From contig NZ_CABVHU010000007.1 of the NCBI RefSeq assembly GCF_902497855.1, positions 186,001 to 250,000 on the forward strand: a DNA stretch of 64,000 bases. The letters are read 5' to 3'. Positions 8,425 to 17,640 of the stretch are shown here, in pieces (position 1 is the first letter of the stretch; every line of letters begins with the position of its first letter). The stretch comes from Pseudomonas fluorescens. GTDB taxonomy: Bacteria; Pseudomonadota; Gammaproteobacteria; Pseudomonadales; Pseudomonadaceae. Position numbers and translations under genes: made by a program. The notes below the pieces were generated by a model. The model was not told the origin of the DNA. It saw only the letters and a program-made list of their open reading frames with translations, and ran no database searches.

Positions 8425-9753
8425 TTACATGAAGCTGTAGGTGTAGTTGAAGATCAGACGGGTCTGGTCCTGGTCGGCGATACCGGTATCGCTGCCACGG
8501 TAGGTGCCATGACGCAGCGTCGTGCCGAAACCTTTAAGTGGCCCCTGCTGGATGACATAGTCCACTCGCAAGTCGCGTTCCCACTCGGACTGATCGCCAC
8601 CAGTGCCGTTGGCGGCTTTGATGTTATCGCCATGCAGGTAGGCGACCGAGGTTTTCAGGCCTGGAACACCCAGAGAGGCGAAGTCGAGGGTGTACTGGCC
8701 GAAGGTGGTGTTTTCACCGGCCCGGACGAAGCCGTTGATCATCGCATCGGTAAACGAATAGAAGCTCGAGCCGCCGGCCCCTTCGTTGCGACCGTTGCCA
8801 TCGACCACGTTGCCCTGGTTCAGATAAACGAAGCCGCCGTCATCGCTGACACGTTGATGGCCAACCAGGAAAGCGTTAGGACCCAGGGTGTAGGTGAACA
8901 TGGCGCTCCAGGTCTTGTTATCGACCTCGCCCGGGGTCTTGGCGAAACCGCCGTTGTTATTGAACCGGTAGCCCACATCGCCGTTCTTGCCGTCGGAGCT
9001 GCTGTCGAAATAGCGCAGGTCTGACTTGAAGGACTGGTTGGCGTTGATCGGGAGGACGTGCACCAGGCCGAGGAAGTTCTGCTTGTAGTAGTCTTCCAGG
9101 TTCGCATAGTAGTACTGCAGGGTGAGGTCTTTGGTGACCTTCCAGTCCGCACCGGCATAACGGAATTGGTTGCTTTCCTCGGTACCGCCAGCCACCGCCA
9201 GACCGGTGGTGTTGGACGAGGCACGACCCGCCGCGTGTTCGAGCTGGCCGAGGTTGAAGGTCACGTTGTCGATTTCCTTCGAGGTGATGGTGCCACCTTC
9301 AAAGGTCTGGGGCAGCAGACGGCTGTCGTTCGCTACCAGGATCGGCATGTTGGGTTGCAGGGCACCACCATAGTGGGCCTCGGTCTTCGAGAAACGCGCC
9401 TTGACGTTACCGGCCACGCGACTGTACGTGTCCGATGCCGAACCGTCAGTGTCGCTCGGGAAGAATGAGTTGTTATCCGGGTGATGACCACGGCCACCGT
9501 CGAGGTGGATACCGAGGAGCGCCTGGGCGTCAAAACCAAAACCGACAGGACCTTGGGTGAAGCCGGACAGATAATCGAACTTCAGGCCTTCAGCGGTTTC
9601 GCGCTGATCCGCGCCGCCATCGCGATTATCGTTGTTGTAGTACATGGTGCGGGAACTGACGGAAGCCTTGCTGTCTTCGATGAAACCTGCGGCGCCTGCT
9701 TGCTGCGCCAAAACCCCTACGGCCACGGCCAGGGCCAAGGTGGACTTGTTCAT
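8425..9753 (-). CDS. OprD/OprE-family outer membrane porin, copy 2
   Basis: A 442-residue OprD-family porin. The start at 9753 (MNKSTLALAVAVGVLAQQAG) gives a standard signal peptide nearly identical to that of the neighbouring porin; an in-frame upstream start would add 32 unlikely residues. The mature part begins GFIEDSKASVSSRTMYYNND, is rich in alternating polar and aromatic strands, and ends with a strand finishing NYTYSFM. The SEWERDL(T/R)VxYV and LPQTFEGGTITSKEI blocks match the other copy almost exactly, while the loops differ, so the two may take different substrates. It is transcribed on its own, with a terminator after it. Confidence 0.9.
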   Translation of the reverse strand: MNKSTLALAVAVGVLAQQAGAAGFIEDSKASVSSRTMYYNNDNRDGGADQRETAEGLKFDYLSGFTQGPVGFGFDAQALLGIHLDGGRGHHPDNNSFFPSDTDGSASDTYSRVAGNVKARFSKTEAHYGGALQPNMPILVANDSRLLPQTFEGGTITSKEIDNVTFNLGQLEHAAGRASSNTTGLAVAGGTEESNQFRYAGADWKVTKDLTLQYYYANLEDYYKQNFLGLVHVLPINANQSFKSDLRYFDSSSDGKNGDVGYRFNNNGGFAKTPGEVDNKTWSAMFTYTLGPNAFLVGHQRVSDDGGFVYLNQGNVVDGNGRNEGAGGSSFYSFTDAMINGFVRAGENTTFGQYTLDFASLGVPGLKTSVAYLHGDNIKAANGTGGDQSEWERDLRVDYVIQQGPLKGFGTTLRHGTYRGSDTGIADQDQTRLIFNYTYSFM

Positions 9754-9936
9754 TGTGTCGCTCCTCTCGTTTCTAATTCTTGTAGTCCTGGTCCCGAGTC
9801 GTCTGCCCGGGATCCTAAGATGCGCGATTAGCGCCAGACCGTGACCCACAAGTCAATCGTAACTATGTGTGTCTACGACCATTGTCTAATCCCCGATTTT
9901 TTGGTCATGGCGGGGTCATGAGCTCGTCATAAGCCC

Positions 9937-9960
9937 AAAAAGAATTGTTAAATTCTTTTT
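9937..9960. promoter_or_regulatory. A/T palindrome upstream of porin copy 2
   Basis: The arms AAAAAGAATT and AATTCTTTTT enclose GTTA. The block lies about 185-205 bases ahead of the porin start. The equivalent position ahead of porin copy 1 has a related but less symmetric AT block, preceded in both by AAxCCCAAAA and followed by GGAATAxAGCT. It is probably part of the promoter region. Confidence 0.4.
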
Positions 9961-10276
9961 TTATACCTTTGAGGAATACAGCTCATCCTCGAAATAGAGC
10001 GGTCGCCCCACGATCTAATTCCTGAAAGGTATTTTTTCGATCATTTTTAGATCGAATGGCTTTGACGCAATTCGGAAACATTTCTATCGCGAAAGGCGAC
10101 GCCATGCCGACCAAAAGCGCACTATCCGGCCCATTTGTTACAGTTTGTGTATCGCTTGGTTTTTTTTGACAGCCCATGCACGAACCTCGCCGTCGGCTAG
10201 TCACCAGGCGAGGTCGAGAGAGTGCTACCGGATTATTCGCCGAATGTCAGCGCAGGTTTGTGCAGGAACGACGCGC

Positions 10277-10372
10277 CCCTGTAGGAGCTGGCTTGCCAGC
10301 GAAGAGGCCATCACATTCAATATGGATGTCGCCTGACACGCCGCCTTCGCTGGCAAGCCAGCTCCTACAGGG
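10277..10372. repeat. REP doublet, GGCTTGCCAGCGAA class
   Basis: Two inverted copies of the core GGAGCTGGCTTGCCAGCGAA, each preceded by CTGTA, about 45 bases apart. They lie 25 bases beyond the argA stop. Confidence 0.88.
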
Positions 10373-10398
10373 GGCGTGTCGAGGATGGGGCGGGCCCT

Positions 10399-11697
10399 TC
10401 AGAGGGCTTTTTCGAAGATCTTCGAGTTACGCTGATAGTTGTACAACGATGCGCGGGCCGACGGCAGACGCTCGACACTGCTCGGCACAAAACCCCGCTC
10501 GCGAAACCAGTGAGCAGTGCGGGTAGTCAGTACGAACAAGGTTTTCAGCCCCTGCGCCCGAGCGCGGACTTCGATCCGTTCCAGCAACTCATCGCCGCGC
10601 CCGCCATGGCGATACTCCGGGTTCACCGCCAGACAGGCCAGCTCCCCGGCATCCGAATCGGCAATCTGATACAGCGCCGCACAGGCGATGATCATGCCTT
10701 CGCGTTCGACCACGCTGAACTGCTCGATTTCACGCTCCAGCACCTCGCGGGAGCGGCGTACCAGAATCCCCTGCTCTTCCAGCGGACTGATCAGATCCAG
10801 CAGCCCACCGACATCTTCGATGGCCGCTTCGCGCACAACTTCGAATTGCTCCTGCGCCACCAGCGTACCGCCACCGTCGCGAGTGAAGAGTTCGGTGAGC
10901 AACGCGCCGTCTTCGACATAGCTGACGATATGGCTGCGGGCGACGCCACCGCGACAGGCCTCGGCGGCCGCATCCAGCAGTTCGCCCTGATAGTTGTTGC
11001 CCAACCGCTGCAAATGCGCCGGTACCTGTTGAGGACGCAACTCGCGAACCAGGCGACCGTTTTCATCGATCAAGCCCAGGTCGGCACCGAACAGCAGCAG
11101 CTTGTCTGCACCCAAGTCGATGGCCGCGCGGGTGGCGACGTCTTCGCAGGCGAGGTTGAAAATCTCACCGGTCGGCGAGTAGCCCAACGGCGACAGCAGC
11201 ACGATGGAGCGCTCGTCCAACAGGCGATTGATGCCCTTGCGATCGACCCGACGCACCTCACCGGTGTGGTGATAGTCGACGCCTTCCAGCACGCCGATCG
11301 GCCGCGCCGTCACCAGGTTGCCGCTGGCCACCCGCAGGCGCGAGCCCTGCATCGGCGAAGAAGCCATGTCCATCGACAACCGCGCTTCGATGGCGATGCG
11401 CAACTGGCCGACCGCATCGATCACGCATTCCAGGGTCGCGGCATCGGTGATGCGCATGCCGTGGTGGTAATGCGGGGTCAGGCCGCGGGTGGCCAGGCGG
11501 GTTTCGATTTGCGGACGGGAACCATGCACCAGCACCAGTCGCACGCCCAGGCTGTGCAACAGCACCAGGTCGTGGACGATATTGCCGAAGTTCGGGTGCT
11601 CCACGCCGTCGCCAGGGAGCATGACGACAAAGGTGCAATCGCGGTGGGCGTTGATGTAGGGCGAAGCGTGACGAAGCCAATTGACGTATTCGGGCAT
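10399..11697 (-). CDS. argA: N-acetylglutamate synthase
   Basis: A 432-residue bifunctional-fold enzyme that makes N-acetylglutamate from glutamate and acetyl-CoA, the first step of arginine synthesis. Residues 1-285 form the amino-acid-kinase-like domain (VVMLPGDGVEH, LVLVHGSRPQIE), which binds arginine as feedback inhibitor. The C-terminal part is a GNAT acetyltransferase (ACLAVNPEYRHGGRGDELLE, the acetyl-CoA loop). The start MPEYVNWLRHASPYI is the one conserved in pseudomonads; ten more residues in frame upstream are not expected. argE follows upstream on the same strand, separated by a REP doublet. Confidence 0.95.
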   Translation of the reverse strand: MPEYVNWLRHASPYINAHRDCTFVVMLPGDGVEHPNFGNIVHDLVLLHSLGVRLVLVHGSRPQIETRLATRGLTPHYHHGMRITDAATLECVIDAVGQLRIAIEARLSMDMASSPMQGSRLRVASGNLVTARPIGVLEGVDYHHTGEVRRVDRKGINRLLDERSIVLLSPLGYSPTGEIFNLACEDVATRAAIDLGADKLLLFGADLGLIDENGRLVRELRPQQVPAHLQRLGNNYQGELLDAAAEACRGGVARSHIVSYVEDGALLTELFTRDGGGTLVAQEQFEVVREAAIEDVGGLLDLISPLEEQGILVRRSREVLEREIEQFSVVEREGMIIACAALYQIADSDAGELACLAVNPEYRHGGRGDELLERIEVRARAQGLKTLFVLTTRTAHWFRERGFVPSSVERLPSARASLYNYQRNSKIFEKAL

Positions 11698-11841
11698 GAA
11701 CCTGGGCCTGTTATAAATAGCAGCCAAAAAATGGGCGAAACAGAAAATGCACAGCGGGCTGATGGTTATCGTCGGAACAGGCTGGGCGACACGCGCGCTC
11801 TCCTCATGAATACGGGTTGGAACCCTGGCAATTTAACCGCC

Positions 11842-11944
11842 CCTGTAGGAGCGAGCTTGCTCGCGAAGGACGGGAGAGCGCCGCATACATTCAGGCAGCC
11901 CCCGTCATCGTTAACGTCCATCGCGAGCAAGCTCGCTCCTACAA
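11842..11944. repeat. REP doublet, GAGCTTGCTCGCGAA class, overlapping the argE stop codon
   Basis: Two inverted copies of GGAGCGAGCTTGCTCGCGAA preceded by CTGTA. The right-hand copy begins inside argE: the TAG of its TGTAGGAG motif is the argE stop codon (11939-11941, minus strand). Confidence 0.88.
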
Positions 11945-13099
11945 AGGGGTTTTGGCCGGCATCAGGCAGTAATGTTCAATCAGTTGACGTAATAGATGCA
12001 CCGTAGGCTGCAAACGTGACATTTCGAGGTATTCCCCCGGTTGGTGGGCGCAGGCGATATCGCCAGGGCCGAGCACCAGTGTTTCGCAGCCAAGGCGTTG
12101 AAGATAAGGCGCTTCGGTGCCGAATGCCACTGCTTCGGCGAGATGACCTGTGAGCTTTTGCGCAACCCGGACCAATTCCGCATCCTCGGCCTGCTCGAAG
12201 GGTGGCACTTCGGGAAACAGCGGCGCGTAGTCGATCTTCACCTGATGCCGCTCGGCAATGGGCCTGAGCTTCTGCAGAATCTCCGCACGCAAGACCTTGG
12301 GGTCCATGCCCGGCAATGGCCGCAGATCGAACTCCAGCGAGCACTGGCCGCAAATGCGGTTGGGGTTGTCGCCGCCATGAATGCAACCGAAGTTCATGGT
12401 CGGCTGCGGCACACTGAACTGCGGGTTACGGAATTCACGCTGCCACAACAGACGCAGCCCGCGCAGTTCGCCGATGGCATCGTGCATGGCTTCGAGGGCG
12501 CTGTGGCCCAGGCGTGGGTCCGAGGAGTGACCGCTCTGGCCGAGGATATCGATGCGCTCCATCATGATGCCTTTGTGCATGCGGATCGGCTTCAGCCCGG
12601 TCGGCTCGCCGATCACTGCGGCACGGCCCAGGGGGCGCCCGGCTTCGGCCAGGGCTCGCGCCCCGGACATCGAGCTTTCTTCATCACAGGTGGCGAGAAT
12701 CAGCAGCGGCTGTTTGAACGGTTGCTCGAGCAGCGGAATGACCGCTTCGATGACCAGGGCGAAAAAGCCCTTCATGTCGCAACTGCCCAGCCCGACCCAG
12801 CGACCGTCGACTTCGGTCAGCTTCAGCGGATCGGTTTGCCACAGCGCGGCGTCGTAGGGCACGGTGTCACTGTGACCGGCAAGGACCAGGCCTCCGGGAC
12901 CGGAACCGAAACTGGCCAGCAGATTGAATTTGCCGGGGCTGACCTGCTGGATATCACAGGCAAACCCCAGATCGCCCAACCACGTCGCCAGCAAGTCGAT
13001 CACCGCACGGTTGCTTTGATCGAGGCTGGCCTGGGTACAGCTGACGGACGGTGCAGCAATCAGCGCAGCGAACTGATCTTTCATGGATGGCAAAGGCAT
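11939..13099 (-). CDS. argE: Acetylornithine deacetylase
   Basis: A 386-residue M20-family zinc amidohydrolase that converts N-acetylornithine to ornithine. Metal-binding and catalytic motifs are present: LAGHSDTVPYD (His and Asp), GSCDMKGF, CDEESS (catalytic Glu) and VIGEPTG, with the late ligand in IACAHQPGEY. The ATG at 13099 (MPLPSMKDQF) is preferred; GGAG lies at a fair distance upstream, and an alternative TTG adds only four residues. The last codons are immediately followed by a stop supplied by a REP element. Pseudomonads mainly use the acetyl cycle (ArgJ), so the exact physiological role and the argE-like name are inferred from family. Confidence 0.9.
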   Translation of the reverse strand: MPLPSMKDQFAALIAAPSVSCTQASLDQSNRAVIDLLATWLGDLGFACDIQQVSPGKFNLLASFGSGPGGLVLAGHSDTVPYDAALWQTDPLKLTEVDGRWVGLGSCDMKGFFALVIEAVIPLLEQPFKQPLLILATCDEESSMSGARALAEAGRPLGRAAVIGEPTGLKPIRMHKGIMMERIDILGQSGHSSDPRLGHSALEAMHDAIGELRGLRLLWQREFRNPQFSVPQPTMNFGCIHGGDNPNRICGQCSLEFDLRPLPGMDPKVLRAEILQKLRPIAERHQVKIDYAPLFPEVPPFEQAEDAELVRVAQKLTGHLAEAVAFGTEAPYLQRLGCETLVLGPGDIACAHQPGEYLEMSRLQPTVHLLRQLIEHYCLMPAKTPL

Positions 13100-13273
13100 C
13101 GCTGACTCCAACTCCCGGATTGAAGTCCATCATAGAACCATCTGGCGACAGGAATAAACCGTCGCGGCACGGGTAGGGTCAACAGACCCTATCTTCGACC
13201 AGTCCTGTACACTGCACGACCTTGGCAGCCACACATTCTTCCGGCTGCGCTCCCGATCCTGGATTTTCCGGCC

Positions 13274-14641
13274 ATGCAGAAAGAAACCGAAATCAAACTC
13301 CGCGTCAGCCGCGAAACCCTCGCCGCCCTGCGCGAGCACCCGCTCCTGAAAAAACGCAACAAAAGTGGCTGGGAACGCCGTGAACTGATGAACCAGTACT
13401 TCGACACGCCTGAGCGCGACCTGGCCCGCGCCAAGGTTGCCCTGCGCCTGCGCCGCGATGGCGAAGAAGTGATTCAGACCCTCAAGACCCGCGGCCAAAG
13501 CATTGCCGGTCTGTCCGAGCGTAATGAATACGACTGGAACCTGCCCAAAGCCAAGCTCGACGTGAAAAAACTCGACGGCGAATGCTGGCCTGAAGAGTTG
13601 GCCACGCTTGACAAGAAAACCCTGAAGCCGATCTTCACCACCGATTTCGTTCGCGAACGCGCTGAAATCGCCTGGGGCCGCGGCAAGACCAAAGTGGTCA
13701 TCGAAGCCGCGCTGGACCTGGGCCACGTCATCGTCGGCAAGCAGAAAGAAGAAATCTGCGAGCTGGAGCTGGAACTGCGCGAAGGCGAGCCGTCCGCACT
13801 GCTGGAACTGGCCGCCGAACTGGCCGCGACCCTGCCCCTGATGCCATGTGACATCAGCAAGGCCGAGCGCGGTTATCGCCTGTACGACGCCCACAGCTAC
13901 TCGTTGAGCCTGCCGGCACCGCAGATCAACGCCGAAACCCCGCTGGACGACGCGTTTGCCGCACTGAGCTGGCACTTGCTCGGCAGCAGCCAGCGCCTGG
14001 CCGAGCAGTATCGCTTCAATGGTCACTGGCGTCTGTTGCAAGACTGGGTCGAGAACCTCGCAGAACTGCGCGCGCTGCTCAGCAGCCTGGGTCAAGCCGC
14101 TCCGCGTCAGTCGACGCACGACCTGCGGATCGCGCTGGATGCGTTGCTGGAAGACTGGCGCCCATTGGTGCAAGCCGGTCTGGACGACGAAGACGTGCGC
14201 AAGGCAGCACCCGAGCAGTTTCTCGAAGAACTGGAAGATCCGCGCTGGGGCCTGTTCTCCCTGAACACCTCGCGCTGGTTGCTGGCCCGCACCTGGGCGG
14301 CCGATCGCAACGTGCGCGGCAATCGCCAGGGCGCTGCGCAGCTGGGCAGCTGGTTGCCGCGCCTGCTGGGCGAAGAAGCGACTTCCCTGCAATTGCAGCG
14401 TTATCAGCAGCAGCCAGAAGATCTGGCCGAACAACTGCCGCGTATCGAGCGCATCCAGGCCTGGTTGCACCATGCCCGTGGTGTGTTGGACATTCCGGAA
14501 ATGGATCGCCTGTATGGCGAGCTGAAGCTACTGGCGCAACTGGCCAACGAGCCGATTACCGATGAATCGCTGGATGCGCGTAAGCAGCAGGCGATTGCGG
14601 TATATCAAAATCGTGCCTGGAAGATGCTTCTGCGCCTGTAA
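13274..14641 (+). CDS. CYTH-CHAD domain protein, probable inorganic triphosphatase
   Basis: A 455-residue protein with an N-terminal CYTH domain (residues 1-200) and a C-terminal CHAD domain (about 215-455). The CYTH signature ExExK is at residues 4-8 (ETEIKL), followed by the basic and acidic residues of the triphosphate tunnel (YFDTPERDL, ALRLRR, ERNEYDW). E. coli YgiF has this arrangement and hydrolyses inorganic triphosphate. CHAD is a helical domain rich in conserved His and Arg that binds polyphosphate. It stands alone, transcribed away from argE. The link to polyphosphate is worth noting because ppx and ppk are also in this window, but they are far away. Confidence 0.88.
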   Translation: MQKETEIKLRVSRETLAALREHPLLKKRNKSGWERRELMNQYFDTPERDLARAKVALRLRRDGEEVIQTLKTRGQSIAGLSERNEYDWNLPKAKLDVKKLDGECWPEELATLDKKTLKPIFTTDFVRERAEIAWGRGKTKVVIEAALDLGHVIVGKQKEEICELELELREGEPSALLELAAELAATLPLMPCDISKAERGYRLYDAHSYSLSLPAPQINAETPLDDAFAALSWHLLGSSQRLAEQYRFNGHWRLLQDWVENLAELRALLSSLGQAAPRQSTHDLRIALDALLEDWRPLVQAGLDDEDVRKAAPEQFLEELEDPRWGLFSLNTSRWLLARTWAADRNVRGNRQGAAQLGSWLPRLLGEEATSLQLQRYQQQPEDLAEQLPRIERIQAWLHHARGVLDIPEMDRLYGELKLLAQLANEPITDESLDARKQQAIAVYQNRAWKMLLRL

Positions 14642-14648
14642 GTCCGCC

Positions 14649-14730
14649 TTCGCTGCGGTGCGGCGATCCGACAAGCCAGCTCCTACAGGGGATCACCGAA
14701 TCCTGTAGGAGCTGGCTTGCCAGCGAAGAG
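14649..14730. repeat. REP doublet, GGCTTGCCAGCGAA class, one arm degenerate
   Basis: The right copy GGAGCTGGCTTGCCAGCGAA is intact. The left copy is inverted but interrupted by extra bases (CGGTGCGGCGATCCGA) in its stem. It sits between two converging genes. Confidence 0.8.
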
Positions 14731-14753
14731 ACCCGCACATTCACCACAAAACC

Positions 14754-15218
14754 CTAGACCGGCAAACTCGTGGTGGACTTGATCTCCGACAACGCCACAA
14801 TCGAATTGACCTCCTGAATCCCCGGCACCATCGACAGCTTTTCGAAGAAGAAGCGCTCATACGCCTCGATATCCGCCGTGACGATCCGCAGCATGAAATC
14901 CACCGACCCCATCAGCACATAACACTCCAGCACTTCGGGAAAACCCCGAATCGCCTCGGTGAAGCCGGTGAAGTTCGAACGTCCGTGGGCGTTGAGTTTG
15001 ACTTCGGCAAAGATCTGCGTATTGAGACCGATCTTCTTGCGATCGAGCAAGGTGACCTGGCCGCGAATGATCCCCTCCTCCTTCATCCGCTGAATCCGCC
15101 GCCAGCATGGCGACTGCGACAGTCCCACCTGTTCGGCGATCTGCGCGCTGGACAGTGAAGCGTCCTCTTGCAGCAACGCGAGAATCTTGCGGTCGTAACT
15201 GTCCAGCTGGCTGTGCAT
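14754..15218 (-). CDS. Lrp/AsnC-family transcriptional regulator
   Basis: 154 residues in the standard two-part layout. The N-terminal helix-turn-helix is seen in LDSYDRKILALLQEDASLSS, AEQVGLSQSPCWRRIQRMKE. The C-terminal RAM/ACT-like ligand-binding domain follows (ECYVLMGSVDFMLRIVTADI, then a final IVALSEIKSTTSLPV). The start MHSQLDSYDRK matches the family; the longer frame upstream adds 15 residues with no resemblance. It is divergent from a small unknown gene at 15345, so it may control that gene and itself through the shared 126-base gap. The effector amino acid cannot be told. Confidence 0.92.
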   Translation of the reverse strand: MHSQLDSYDRKILALLQEDASLSSAQIAEQVGLSQSPCWRRIQRMKEEGIIRGQVTLLDRKKIGLNTQIFAEVKLNAHGRSNFTGFTEAIRGFPEVLECYVLMGSVDFMLRIVTADIEAYERFFFEKLSMVPGIQEVNSIVALSEIKSTTSLPV

Positions 15219-15344
15219 GGATAAACCCGTAATTGATCTGTTTACGAATTGGATTATTCGCAAAATCGGCTATAAGCCCAATCATAGATAAGAAATGCCG
15301 GTTAACGAATGTAAAAATTCCTCCAGTGATTTTGGAGTCCGACC

Positions 15345-15683
15345 ATGCCGCATCTGGAAGCTGTATCTACCCCGCCCACCCGTGCCGATGTCTGGAACGT
15401 CAGCAACACTCACTGCCGCGTGCACTATCGATTACTGGCCGAAGCCGAGCCGGATCTGCTGTGCAGGGCGCTCAACCTGTTCGCCTTGCAGTGCCTGACG
15501 CCGCAACAGGTCAACGTGCTGCGCAGGGACGATCTGCTGTCGATCGACATCGTCATTGACGGTCTGAGTGGGCACCGTGCCCAGGTGATCGCGGAAAAAC
15601 TGCGTAACCTGATCAGCGTCTGCTCGGTGGATCTGCACGTGGCTGATTCTGCGTGGGCTTGCGCGGCACAGGCGGCAGGCTGA
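15345..15683 (+). CDS. Conserved hypothetical protein with ACT-like fold
   Basis: 112 residues, function unknown. The middle (LLCRALNLFALQCLTPQQVN, LLSIDIVIDGLSGHRAQVIA, EKLRNLISVCSVDLHVADS) has the alternating strand-helix pattern of a small ligand-binding ACT-type domain, and no catalytic motif is visible. It begins at an ATG right after a purine-rich stretch, divergent from an Lrp/AsnC gene, the usual position for a target or partner of such a regulator. This reading of fold is by eye and could be wrong. Confidence 0.65.
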   Translation: MPHLEAVSTPPTRADVWNVSNTHCRVHYRLLAEAEPDLLCRALNLFALQCLTPQQVNVLRRDDLLSIDIVIDGLSGHRAQVIAEKLRNLISVCSVDLHVADSAWACAAQAAG

Positions 15684-15773
15684 AAAAACCTGACACGGCT
15701 TCGTCGGGTAGTGGCCCAACGGTCTGCGGGTCCGCGACTATTCTTGGCGAACTGTTGTTCACGAGGAGCCCGC

Positions 15774-17558
15774 ATGTCCGTTCAACTTGCCATTCAGGAC
15801 CGCTGGCTGGATCTCAATGAGGTACTGCGCGAGTTGGTTGCCCAAGGCTTTATCAGCCAGGATTCGGCCGAGCACGCGCTCAATGCCCGACGCCGTCACG
15901 CCGCCAATGGCCAGATCCACCCGTTGGAATTCATCGCCAGCCAGCACCTGGAAGACCTGAGCCGTCCCGGCAAACACCTGGATCTGGAAAGCCTGACCCT
16001 GTGGCTGTCGCAGCAGGCCGGCCAGCCTTACTTGCGGATCGATCCGCTGAAAATCAACGTCGCGGCCATCACTCCGCTGATGTCCTATGCCTTCGCCCAG
16101 CGCCACAAGATTCTCGCCGTCTCCATCGACCGAGACGCGGTGACCGTGGCCAGCGCCCAGCCTTACGTCAACGGCTGGGAAGCGGACCTGACCCACGTGC
16201 TGAAACTGCCCATCAAGCGCGTGGTGGCCAACCCGGTGGACATCCAGCGCTTCAGCGTGGAGTTCTTCCGCCTGGCCAAATCGGTCAGCGGCGCGACCAA
16301 TGCCGACCAGCAAACGAGCACCCTGGGCAACTTCGAACAGTTGCTCAACCTCGGCGCCAGTGACCAGGAACCGGACGCCAACGATGCGCATATCGTCAAT
16401 ATCGTCGACTGGCTGTTCCAGTACGCGTTCCAGCAGCGGGCCAGCGATATCCACATCGAACCCCGGCGCGAGCAAGGCACGGTGCGCTTTCGCATCGACG
16501 GCGTGCTGCACAACGTCTATCAGTTCCCGCCGCAGGTGACCATGGCCATCGTCAGCCGCCTGAAGAGCCTGGGGCGAATGAACGTCGCGGAAAAACGCAA
16601 ACCCCAGGACGGTCGGGTGAAAACCAAGACCCCGGATGGCGGTGAAGTCGAGCTGCGTCTGTCGACCTTGCCGACCGCGTTTGGCGAAAAAATGGTCATG
16701 CGGATCTTCGACCCGGAAGTGTTGCTCAAGGATTTCGACCAGCTTGGGTTTTCAGTCGAGGACCTGCGCCGCTGGAAGGACATGACGAGCCAGCCCAACG
16801 GCATCATTCTGGTGACCGGGCCGACCGGTTCGGGCAAAACCACCACGCTCTACACCACCCTCAAGAAACTGGCGACGCCGGAGGTCAACCTCTGCACCAT
16901 CGAAGACCCGATCGAAATGGTCGAACCGGCCTTCAACCAGATGCAGGTCCAGCACAACATTGACCTGACGTTCGCCGCCGGGGTGCGCGCACTGATGCGG
17001 CAGGACCCGGACATCATCATGATCGGCGAGATCCGCGATCTGGAAACCGCAGAAATGGCGATCCAGGCGGCCCTTACCGGTCATTTGGTGCTCTCGACGT
17101 TGCACACCAACGATGCGCCCAGCGCCATCAGCCGTCTGCTGGAACTCGGCGTGCCCCATTACCTGATCAAGGCCACCGTGCTCGGCGTCATGGCCCAGCG
17201 GCTGGTCCGCACCTTGTGCCCGCACTGCAAGGCGCCACTGACATTGAGTGAAGAAGACTGGCAAACCCTGACCAGACCCTGGCAAGCACCATTACCCGGC
17301 AACGCCCAACGCGCCATCGGCTGTCTGGATTGCCGCGACACCGGCTATCGCGGGCGGGCCGGGGTTTACGAAATCATGCAGCTGACTGACGGGGTCAAGG
17401 CGCTGATCAATCCCGACACTGATCTGATGGCGGTACGGCGTCAGGCCTTCAAGGAAGGCATGCGCAGTTTGCGGCTGTCCGGGGCGCAGAAAGTCGCGGC
17501 AGGTTTGACCACGATCGAAGAAGTGCTGCGGGTGACGCCCCAGAGTGAACAGAAATAA
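15774..17558 (+). CDS. GspE/PilB-family secretion or pilus ATPase
   Basis: A 594-residue type II/IV secretion ATPase. Residues 1-160 form an N-terminal MshEN-like part. The RecA-like core follows with SDIHIEP at about 224-230, Walker A GPTGSGKT at 349-356, an Asp box around CTIEDPIE, Walker B DIIMIGEIRD and a His box (GHLVLSTLHTND). Near the C-terminus is the tetracysteine zinc site CPHC...CLDC of the GspE group. The start at 15774 follows GAGGAG; an earlier in-frame ATG lacks one. No pseudopilin, secretin or inner-membrane partner is encoded nearby, so it is an orphan ATPase whose machine must be elsewhere. Confidence 0.9.
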   Translation: MSVQLAIQDRWLDLNEVLRELVAQGFISQDSAEHALNARRRHAANGQIHPLEFIASQHLEDLSRPGKHLDLESLTLWLSQQAGQPYLRIDPLKINVAAITPLMSYAFAQRHKILAVSIDRDAVTVASAQPYVNGWEADLTHVLKLPIKRVVANPVDIQRFSVEFFRLAKSVSGATNADQQTSTLGNFEQLLNLGASDQEPDANDAHIVNIVDWLFQYAFQQRASDIHIEPRREQGTVRFRIDGVLHNVYQFPPQVTMAIVSRLKSLGRMNVAEKRKPQDGRVKTKTPDGGEVELRLSTLPTAFGEKMVMRIFDPEVLLKDFDQLGFSVEDLRRWKDMTSQPNGIILVTGPTGSGKTTTLYTTLKKLATPEVNLCTIEDPIEMVEPAFNQMQVQHNIDLTFAAGVRALMRQDPDIIMIGEIRDLETAEMAIQAALTGHLVLSTLHTNDAPSAISRLLELGVPHYLIKATVLGVMAQRLVRTLCPHCKAPLTLSEEDWQTLTRPWQAPLPGNAQRAIGCLDCRDTGYRGRAGVYEIMQLTDGVKALINPDTDLMAVRRQAFKEGMRSLRLSGAQKVAAGLTTIEEVLRVTPQSEQK

Positions 17559-17640
17559 CCGGGAGGAAAAAGGGCGTGATGGAACTCGACAGGGTGATTG
17601 GCAATCAAATCCGCTAGTTAACCCAGTGGAGTCACCCAAT

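Larger units (their letters stand above)
9754..10398. other. Intergenic region between porin copy 2 and argA
   Basis: 645 bases without a gene I would defend. 9754-9990 is the porin leader and promoter region, including the palindrome at 9937-9960. 9980-10270 shows no recognised feature. 10277-10372 is a REP doublet. A 73-codon frame on the minus strand at 9983-10204 has no ribosome-binding site and no family resemblance. Confidence 0.6.

Noticed and set aside
9983..10204. 73-codon frame on the minus strand between porin copy 2 and argA
   Set aside because: No ribosome-binding site, no recognisable domain, and it spans a region that otherwise looks like untranslated leader and spacer.
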